NCBI GenBank assembly: GCA_002389265.1
Contig: DGOD01000043.1
Span: 1-6,008, forward strand
From: Gammaproteobacteria bacterium UBA4475
Lineage (GTDB): Bacteria > Pseudomonadota > Gammaproteobacteria > Pseudomonadales > Azotimanducaceae
Reading direction: 5' to 3'
Length of the DNA: 6,008 nt
Program-made: the position numbers and the translations under genes
Notes under the pieces: generated by a model
What the model was told of the DNA's origin: nothing
The model's input: the letters and a program-made list of their open reading frames with translations, nothing else
The model's database searches: none
In this document: piece after piece, positions 1 to 6,008 of the stretch
Position numbering within the stretch: position 1 is the stretch's first letter
Layout of the letters: the number at the start of each line of letters is the position of its first letter

Positions 1-396
1 TCCTTGGTGATCGCCCAAGCTGCCAAAGAGTCTGGCTGGGGATCTTCTCGATTTGCTCGAGAGGGCAATAATTTCTTTGGCATCTGGTGTTTCAACCGAG
101 GCTGCGGCATGACGCCGGCAAACCGCGACGCCGGCCGCCATCACGAAGTCGCCATGTTCGATACGGTGAAGGAAGGCGTGCGCTACTACATCCGGACAAT
201 CAACAGTCATAATGCTTATAGCACGTTGCGTCAGATTCGGGCCGTTGCTCGCAATAACAATCAACCCTTTGGCGGTGAGCAATTAGCCACGGGCCTGTTG
301 CGCTATTCAGAGCGGGGCGTGCTGTATGTGAACGAAATACAATCCATGATTCGCTACAATCGCCTGCATCGGTTTACTCGAGAATACAGCGCCTAG
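1..396 (+). CDS. bax: Bax-like glucosaminidase-family protein, 3' part only
   Basis: This is the C-terminal 131 residues of a peptidoglycan hydrolase-like protein. The frame is open from base 1 and ends at TAG 394-396, so the start lies upstream of the window. The visible part opens with the core of a glucosaminidase (GH73/PF01832) domain: AQAAKESGWG at residues 5-14, with the expected catalytic Glu at visible residue 10, followed by SRFAREGNNFFGIWCF. That arrangement closely resembles the Bax protein of enterobacteria and other gammaproteobacteria. In this family the domain cleaves glycan strands at N-acetylglucosamine in the cell envelope; the physiological role of Bax is poorly known. The missing part should hold the signal peptide or membrane anchor. 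It converges on galK with only 20 bases between the two stop codons. The family call is firm; the Bax name rests on remembered similarity. Confidence 0.85.
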   Translation, partial: SLVIAQAAKESGWGSSRFAREGNNFFGIWCFNRGCGMTPANRDAGRHHEVAMFDTVKEGVRYYIRTINSHNAYSTLRQIRAVARNNNQPFGGEQLATGLLRYSERGVLYVNEIQSMIRYNRLHRFTREYSA

Positions 397-414
397 GAAA
401 TTCCTGAATTCAGG
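395..414. repeat. Overlapping palindromes between convergent genes
   Basis: Two short perfect palindromes overlap in the gap between the bax-like and galK stop codons: AGGAAATTCCT at 395-405 and CCTGAATTCAGG at 403-414. They could form small hairpins on either strand and help end transcription from both sides. However, the stems are only 4-5 bp once a loop is allowed, and no T-run follows, so a true intrinsic terminator is not supported. Confidence 0.3.
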
Positions 415-416
415 GT

Positions 417-1577
417 TCAATTCCTATGGGTGACCAGTCCGGCACCTGCAACGGCCTGGCAAATATGGATATCCGCCTGCAGCCCGGTCGCTGCAGCGTA
501 GTCTTGATCCACTCGAGCAACAACTGCCGCCACTAGGTGCTCGGGCACCAATGCAACGACACAACCACCAAAGCCGCCGCCTGTCATGCGCACGCCGCCG
601 GCTTCACCGATTTCACTTTTGATCAGCGTCACCAGCACGTCGATGGGCGCGACGGTGATTTCAAAGTCATCACGCATGGACGCATGGGATTCGGCCATCA
701 AGCGCGCCATGGTGGTTAAATCACCGCTATTGAGAGCCGTCTCTGCCAGCAGCACACGCGCATTTTCAGTCACCACATGCCGTGCTCGCCGGCGCACCAA
801 CGGATCAAGCTCAGCCGCTCGGGCCTCAAAGGTCTCAACACTGACATCCCGCAGCACCTTCACACCTAACTGCTCAGCCGCCGCCTCACACTGCAAACGA
901 CGACTGTTATATTCACTATCCACCAGACCTCGACGCACATTCGAATTCACGATCATGACTCGCGTGTCGGCGGGCAAAACCACAGGTCGAGCTTCTAGAG
1001 TCTGGCAATCGATCAACAACGCCTGATTCTCTTGCGCCATCGCTGAGATATATTGATCCATGATGCCGCACTGGCAGCCAACGAATTCATTCTCTGCCGC
1101 CTGACCCAACAGGGCCAGATCAAGCATTGATGCTTGCCAGTCAAACAGCCTATTCAACGCTAGCGCCAATGCCATCTCTAATGACGCCGAAGAACTTAAA
1201 CCCGCTCCCTGGGGGACATTGCCCGTGACGACGATATCCGCGCCGGCCAGCCGGTAGCCACGGGCATGCGCACAGACTATCAGTCCCCGCACGTAGTTGA
1301 CCCAGTCTCGCTCGTCGTCCCTGACCTGAGCCTCATGGATATCAAACTCATCCATTTGGTCGTAGTCTACGGCGACGACACGCAGTCGGTTATCGGTCCG
1401 CGCCGCAGCGCTAACGACGGTGTAATAGTTGATGCCACAGGGCAGAACGAAGCCGCCATTGTAGTCGGTGTGCTCGCCAATCAAATTAACCCGCCCGGGC
1501 GCTTGAACCACCAGGGTCGACGGATAACCAAACTCGCCCTCAAAACGCCGTTCAGTGATTGCGGCCAAGGATTTCAT
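417..1577 (-). CDS. galK: Galactokinase
   Basis: GalK phosphorylates alpha-D-galactose with ATP to galactose-1-phosphate, the first committed step of the Leloir pathway, in the cytoplasm. The 386-residue protein carries all three GHMP-kinase motifs: the galactokinase signature [13 protein letters not shown] (28-40), the phosphate-binding loop [11 protein letters not shown] (124-134), and the C-terminal [13 protein letters not shown] (327-339). Arg29 and the Asp in CGIMDQ (Asp174) fit the catalytic pair known in the family. Length matches the usual ~380-390 residues and nothing is missing. The ATG at 1575-1577 overlaps the galT stop as ATGA, and a GAGG motif 7 bases upstream, inside galT, supports this start. 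The two genes are therefore probably translationally coupled in one galT-galK message. No galE or galM is visible in the window. Confidence 0.97.
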   Translation of the reverse strand: MKSLAAITERRFEGEFGYPSTLVVQAPGRVNLIGEHTDYNGGFVLPCGINYYTVVSAAARTDNRLRVVAVDYDQMDEFDIHEAQVRDDERDWVNYVRGLIVCAHARGYRLAGADIVVTGNVPQGAGLSSSASLEMALALALNRLFDWQASMLDLALLGQAAENEFVGCQCGIMDQYISAMAQENQALLIDCQTLEARPVVLPADTRVMIVNSNVRRGLVDSEYNSRRLQCEAAAEQLGVKVLRDVSVETFEARAAELDPLVRRRARHVVTENARVLLAETALNSGDLTTMARLMAESHASMRDDFEITVAPIDVLVTLIKSEIGEAGGVRMTGGGFGGCVVALVPEHLVAAVVARVDQDYAAATGLQADIHICQAVAGAGLVTHRN

Positions 1578-2626
1578 ACGCGTCCCTCATTACGATAATG
1601 GCGATCGCTCTGGGCCCGTAAACTCGCGGCCGCCTGCTCGGGCGTAAGATCACGTTGTGCTTCTGCCAACATTTCATAGCCCACCATGAATTTTTTCACC
1701 GACGCCGAGCGCAGCAGTGGCGGTAAAAAATGTCCATGAAGCTGCCAGGCCGAGTAATCACCCGCCGTGAATGGCGCGCCGTGCCAACCCATGGAATAGG
1801 GAAAAGAGCACTCGAACAGGTTGTCATACCGAGTGGTCAGTTGTTTGATGATCTTCGCCAGATCAATCCGTTGAGCCTGATTTAACTGGGGCAATTGTTG
1901 AATGGGGAACAAGGGCAATAGCAGCGTTTCAAATGGCCACGCTGCCCAGAATGGCACAACCACTAACCAGTATTCCGACTGTATGACGACCCGCTCGGCC
2001 AGATCAATCTCACGCCGGGCATAATCTAACAACAGAGACCCACCGTGTTGCCGCGCATAATCCACTTGTTGGCGTTGCTCTTTCTCAATCTCGGTAGGAA
2101 TAAAACTGTTGGCCCAAACCTGGCCATGGGGATGCGGATTCGAACAACCCATGACAGCCCCTTTGTTTTCAAACACCTGGACCCAGGGATACTCCTTACC
2201 TAAAGCGCGAGTCTGCTCACACCAGGCATCCACTACTAGTTCCAGACTCGTTTGGCTGAGCTCTGGCAAGGACTTGCTATGATCTTTTGAAAAGCAGATT
2301 ACTCGGCTGACACCACGGGCTGTCGTCATCTGAAACAAGGGCTCCGTTGACTCTACTTCGGGGGAGTCTGCCAGCAGCGCCGGAAAATCGTTGTCGAAGA
2401 CAAATATCTGCTCATAATCCGGATTGTTCGCACCGGTCACACGGGTATTACCGGGACACAAAAAGCAGTTTGGGTCATAGCTTGGCGCATTCTCCTCCGC
2501 CGTCGCTTCCTGCTGGCCCAGCCAGGGTCTTTGGGACCTGTGGGGCGACACCAGCAACCATTCACCGCTGAGCGGGTTGTAGCGCCGATGAGGGTGCGCG
2601 CTATCTTCACCACTTGAACCTATCAA
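1574..2626 (-). CDS. galT: Galactose-1-phosphate uridylyltransferase (TTG start)
   Basis: GalT transfers UMP from UDP-glucose to galactose-1-phosphate, giving UDP-galactose and glucose-1-phosphate. With the chosen start it has 350 residues, against 348 in E. coli. The active-site motif NPHPHGQ (163-169) puts the uridylylated nucleophile at His167. Zinc ligands Cys54, Cys57, His116 and His165, and second-metal ligands Glu183, His282, His297 and His299, are all present by alignment to E. coli GalT from memory. The only in-frame ATG is at 2842, adding 72 residues unlike the family and running antisense to the next gene. The TTG at 2624-2626 has GGAG 5 bases upstream and puts HPHRRYNPL at residue 11, close to its usual place, so I prefer it. 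Its stop overlaps the galK start by 4 bases. Product call is firm; the start is a strong inference. Confidence 0.95.
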   Translation of the reverse strand: MIGSSGEDSAHPHRRYNPLSGEWLLVSPHRSQRPWLGQQEATAEENAPSYDPNCFLCPGNTRVTGANNPDYEQIFVFDNDFPALLADSPEVESTEPLFQMTTARGVSRVICFSKDHSKSLPELSQTSLELVVDAWCEQTRALGKEYPWVQVFENKGAVMGCSNPHPHGQVWANSFIPTEIEKEQRQQVDYARQHGGSLLLDYARREIDLAERVVIQSEYWLVVVPFWAAWPFETLLLPLFPIQQLPQLNQAQRIDLAKIIKQLTTRYDNLFECSFPYSMGWHGAPFTAGDYSAWQLHGHFLPPLLRSASVKKFMVGYEMLAEAQRDLTPEQAAASLRAQSDRHYRNEGRV

Positions 2627-2635
2627 TTTCTCTCC
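2624..2635 (-). promoter_or_regulatory. Ribosome binding site and TTG start of galT
   Basis: Read on the minus strand, this stretch is GGAGAGAAATTG. The GGAG core (2632-2635) sits 5 bases before the TTG codon, good Shine-Dalgarno spacing. It decides the galT start, because no ATG lies near the conserved N-terminus. Confidence 0.7.
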
Positions 2636-2732
2636 AACCTGTTGGTCATTTGCCTGGGCGTCACTCGCATTGATCGAGATAATCCCCAATAATAGCGAAT
2701 CTTCACTGACAATAGCAGTCCACACTGAATCT
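2627..2732. promoter_or_regulatory. Divergent control region between galT and aacS
   Basis: These 106 bases separate the chosen galT and aacS starts and must hold the promoters of both unless transcription enters from elsewhere. Minus-10-like hexamers are present: GATAAT (2678-2683, + strand) and TATTAT (minus strand, 2694-2689). Neither has a convincing -35 element at 16-18 bases. I saw no clear GalR/LacI-type or CRP operator. The region is inferred from gene orientation rather than from strong motifs. Confidence 0.4.
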
Positions 2733-4721
<1,989 letters not shown>

Positions 4722-4725
4722 GCCA

Positions 4726-4780
4726 ACTGGTGGCATACCAGGGCCTTCCACAAGGCAAATGCAACGCCTAACCCACCAGT
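4726..4780 (+). repeat. Nested inverted repeats after aacS
   Basis: Five bases after the aacS stop codon begins an 8-bp perfect inverted repeat, ACTGGTGG (4726-4733) with CCACCAGT (4773-4780). It encloses a second hairpin, GCCTT (4743-4747) and AAGGC (4752-4756), with a 4-base loop. The RNA could fold into a two-tier structure ending or protecting the aacS message. No U-run follows either stem, so it is not a classical intrinsic terminator; a Rho-dependent end or 3' stabiliser is equally possible. Confidence 0.4.
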
Positions 4781-4795
4781 CTGACGCCAGAGAAG

Positions 4796-4809
4796 ATGAT
4801 GCATATCAA
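4796..4809 (+). promoter_or_regulatory. FNR/Anr-type binding site upstream of the decaheme cytochrome gene
   Basis: ATGAT-GCAT-ATCAA matches the FNR-family consensus TTGAT-N4-ATCAA at 9 of 10 defined positions; only the first base differs. Its centre falls between 4802 and 4803, exactly 41.5 bases upstream of the start point implied by the -10 hexamer at 4832-4837. That is the canonical position for FNR activation at class II promoters. It suggests induction of the decaheme operon under oxygen limitation by an FNR, Anr or EtrA homologue. The same bases share a 7-bp inverted repeat (ATGATGC 4796-4802 with GCATCAT 4811-4817), which may be incidental. Confidence 0.65.
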
Positions 4810-4831
4810 GGCATCATTGCAGGCATTTTCT

Positions 4832-4837
4832 AATAAT
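4832..4837 (+). promoter_or_regulatory. -10 element of the decaheme operon promoter
   Basis: AATAAT matches the sigma-70 -10 consensus TATAAT at 5 of 6 positions and lies in the AT-rich stretch before the cytochrome gene. No good -35 hexamer is present at the right spacing, as expected for a promoter that depends on FNR bound at -41.5. It implies transcription starting near 4844, leaving a leader of about 24 bases before the GTG at 4868. The element is convincing mainly through its spacing to the FNR site. Confidence 0.55.
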
Positions 4838-4867
4838 GATCGCCTAATTCATCTTGCTTGAACCAAG

Positions 4868-5857
4868 GTGGTCACTATCTGTATAGCCACTGATTTACCG
4901 CGCTCTCGCATAACCCTGTTGCATTGGATGCTCTCCTGGATACTCTCCTGGATGTTCTGTTGGATTTTGTGCGGCGGAGTCTTGCTGGCGTTATCCCTCG
5001 GCAGCGAAGCGGCAGCAATGAGCTGTAGCGCCTGCCATCCCGACCAGAAAGTAAACCTCGGCTTTAAGCACAACTCCCATCAGGTGACCTGCCAACAGTG
5101 CCACGGAGCCAGCGCCGAACATCTGAAAAACCCGATGCAAGCGCCGACACAGACTTTTTCAGGCGCCCATGCTGACTCGCATTCGAACTCTAATCTTAAT
5201 CCTAGCCCTAATCCTAATCCTAATCCTAACAACAGCGGCGAACCATCCGCGGCCGAACGTCAAAACCAAGCTTGCCTCGGCTGCCATAATGACACGCAAC
5301 GCCTGCATTGGTCCTTCGGTGCGCATAGCCTGGCCGAGGTGCAGTGTACGGATTGTCACCAATTACACACCCAACAGGACGCCGTCATGGCGCGCTCGAC
5401 TCAAGCCGAGACCTGCACGGATTGTCATCAAGACATCAAGGCCTTACTGAACTACCCATCCCGCCATCCTGTAGCCGAAGGCCAAGTAATTTGCAGCGAC
5501 TGCCACGACCCTCATGGCAGTGTGGGCGACCACGGGCTAAAAACTGCCAATCCTACTGACACCTGTACTCAGTGCCACCCAGAGACTCGAGGACCCTTTC
5601 TATTTGAACACGATCCCGTCACAGAGGACTGCGGCCTGTGTCATCAGCCTCACGGCTCCACCATCGAGTCGATGCTTGTGGCCCGCACACCTTTCCTCTG
5701 CCAGCAATGCCATATGAGCAGCGGTCATCCCAGTCAACTTGCCGATGGCGCCGCCCTCGACGGCGGCAACAGCAACCTGCTCGCCAGAGGTTGCAGCAAT
5801 TGTCATAGCCAGGTCCATGGCTCCAATCATCCTGCAGGCTCCCGTCTGACGAGATAA
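4868..5857 (+). CDS. mtrA: Decaheme c-type cytochrome, MtrA/DmsE family
   Basis: This exported multiheme cytochrome should carry electrons from the periplasm into an outer-membrane porin-cytochrome conduit. Its 329 residues hold ten CxxCH heme sites, with first cysteines at 53, 75, 136, 160, 183, 209, 233, 255, 278 and 309. At least ten further His residues are available as second axial ligands. The C-terminal half (CSDCHDPHGS, EHDPVTEDC, CQQCH, NCHSQVHGSNHPAG) strongly resembles Shewanella MtrA and DmsE. A signal peptide with Arg12 and Arg14, a long hydrophobic core and a probable cut after Ala50 precedes the first heme. Compared with remembered MtrA, the mature N-terminus before heme 1 is very short, and the heme 2-3 linker carries an extra Asn/Pro/Ser-rich segment (about 106-124). 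The GTG start is the first possible after an upstream stop but has only AAGG abutting it; ATG 4928 is an alternative. MtrA, MtoA, PioA and DmsE cannot be separated by sequence alone. Confidence 0.93.
   Translation: MVTICIATDLPRSRITLLHWMLSWILSWMFCWILCGGVLLALSLGSEAAAMSCSACHPDQKVNLGFKHNSHQVTCQQCHGASAEHLKNPMQAPTQTFSGAHADSHSNSNLNPSPNPNPNPNNSGEPSAAERQNQACLGCHNDTQRLHWSFGAHSLAEVQCTDCHQLHTQQDAVMARSTQAETCTDCHQDIKALLNYPSRHPVAEGQVICSDCHDPHGSVGDHGLKTANPTDTCTQCHPETRGPFLFEHDPVTEDCGLCHQPHGSTIESMLVARTPFLCQQCHMSSGHPSQLADGAALDGGNSNLLARGCSNCHSQVHGSNHPAGSRLTR
4931..4966 (+). repeat. Three 12-nt tandem repeats in the cytochrome signal peptide
   Basis: Three consecutive 12-base units, CTCTCCTGGATA, CTCTCCTGGATG and the more diverged TTCTGTTGGATT, encode residues 22-33 as LSWI, LSWM and FCWI. 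The first two units differ by one base. They lengthen the hydrophobic core of the signal peptide with an unusual run of Trp residues. The unit length is a multiple of three, so gain or loss of a copy keeps the frame. Confidence 0.85.
5183..5230 (+). repeat. CCTAAT-type hexamer repeats in the heme 2-3 linker
   Basis: An imperfect hexanucleotide tract is built from CCTAAT and close variants (TCTAAT, CTTAAT, CCTAGC). The core from 5207 to 5230 is CCTAAT three times followed by CCTAAC. In frame it encodes alternating Asn/Pro/Ser (PNPNPNPN, residues 114-121), a flexible low-complexity spacer between the second and third heme motifs of the decaheme cytochrome. Copy-number changes would alter the linker by two residues per unit without a frameshift. 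Confidence 0.9.
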
Positions 5858-5861
5858 GCCA

Positions 5862-6008
5862 ATGCGGTGCTCAAGCCCGACTAAAATATCCGTTCTTAGC
5901 GCAGCCTGGCTATTGGCCACTGCAGCCACGAGCCTAGCTGAGGGCTCTTTATTAAAAACCGCTGAGGGCTCCTCATTAAAAGCAGCTGAGGGCTCTTTAT
6001 CTAATACC
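5862..6008 (+). CDS. Exported protein, 5' part; probable MtrB/PioB-type outer-membrane porin
   Basis: The first 49 codons of a gene start at ATG 5862, four bases after the cytochrome stop, and run off the window. The product begins with a typical signal peptide: a short basic n-region (Arg2, Lys8), a hydrophobic stretch VLSAAWLLATAATS (residues 11-24), and a likely cleavage site at SLA-EG (after residue 26). The mature part seen is three 8-residue repeats beginning AEGS. Decaheme MtrA/DmsE genes are normally followed by a gene for the 28-strand MtrB/PioB beta-barrel that sheathes the cytochrome. Position and export signal fit this, but no barrel sequence or MtrB-type CxxC motif is within view. 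The family is thus inferred from context; being an exported protein in the cytochrome operon is well supported. A GAG at 5851-5853 gives only a weak ribosome binding site. Confidence 0.65.
   Translation, partial: MRCSSPTKISVLSAAWLLATAATSLAEGSLLKTAEGSSLKAAEGSLSNT
5937..6008 (+). repeat. Three 24-nt tandem repeats at the window edge
   Basis: Units at 5937-5960, 5961-5984 and 5985-6008 all start GCTGAGGGCTC. Unit 1 differs from unit 2 at four bases and from unit 3 at three. They encode AEGSLLKT, AEGSSLKA and AEGSLSNT directly after the predicted signal peptide of the gene downstream of the cytochrome. The third unit ends exactly at the last base of the window, so more copies may follow. Confidence 0.92.

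Noticed and set aside
586..1026. Open frame of 146 codons on the + strand inside galK
   Set aside because: It lies fully antisense to a well-conserved galactokinase and its Ser/Arg/Thr-rich product has no recognisable features; a shadow of galK codon usage.
2670..2683. A second FNR-like sequence, TTGAT-CGAG-ATAAT, between galT and aacS
   Set aside because: Only 8 of 10 positions match, and at -41.5 geometry neither strand has a -10-like hexamer (CTGACA on +, GACCAA on -). Galactose and acetoacetate genes give no reason to expect FNR control.
2670..2732. Upstream TTG start for aacS, adding 21 residues
   Set aside because: No ribosome binding site is evident, and related AacS proteins begin close to the PLWxP motif, which fits ATG 2733 better.
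4796..4830. Intrinsic terminator formed by ATGATGC / GCATCAT followed by ATTTTC
   Set aside because: The stem is AT-rich and only 7 bp, the T-run is four bases and sits about 8 bases away, and the left arm is better explained as part of the FNR box.
5207..5230. CCTAAT tract as a telomere-like or CRISPR-type repeat
   Set aside because: It is in frame within the cytochrome gene, encodes a plausible linker, has no spacers, and is too short for either.

Overview
The window looks like chromosomal DNA of a Gram-negative bacterium, most likely a gammaproteobacterium. It encodes a Bax-type glucosaminidase, Leloir-pathway galT and galK very close to the enterobacterial proteins, and an MtrA/DmsE-type decaheme cytochrome followed by the start of an exported protein. 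Species cannot be named from the sequence. Gene density is high, no gap exceeds 150 bases, and I saw no RNA gene, insertion sequence or CRISPR array.

Layout. Bases 1-396 (+) are the 3' end of a bax-like peptidoglycan hydrolase gene. It converges on a minus-strand galT-galK operon (2626 down to 417), whose two genes overlap by the 4-base ATGA. I place the galT start at an internal TTG with a good ribosome binding site, which removes an apparent overlap with the divergent gene. Bases 2733-4721 (+) encode acetoacetyl-CoA synthetase (AacS). A 146-base gap follows, holding hairpin-forming repeats and an FNR-type promoter. Bases 4868-5857 (+) encode a 329-residue decaheme c-type cytochrome with ten CxxCH motifs. 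Four bases later, an exported protein begins and runs off the window; by position it is probably the MtrB/PioB-family outer-membrane porin.

Function. GalK phosphorylates galactose and GalT exchanges the product with UDP-glucose. AacS activates acetoacetate for anabolism or ketone-body use. The decaheme cytochrome and presumed barrel would form a trans-outer-membrane electron conduit for extracellular electron transfer or extracellular respiration (of metals, DMSO, or an unknown partner).

Most interesting points. The decaheme gene has an FNR/Anr box (9 of 10 consensus positions) centred exactly 41.5 bases upstream of the start site implied by an AATAAT -10 element, so the operon appears to be anaerobically activated and to begin at the cytochrome gene with no mtrC upstream. 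The same locus carries three separate in-frame tandem repeat tracts: 12-nt units in the signal peptide, CCTAAT hexamers in a heme-linker insertion, and 24-nt units at the mature N-terminus of the downstream protein.
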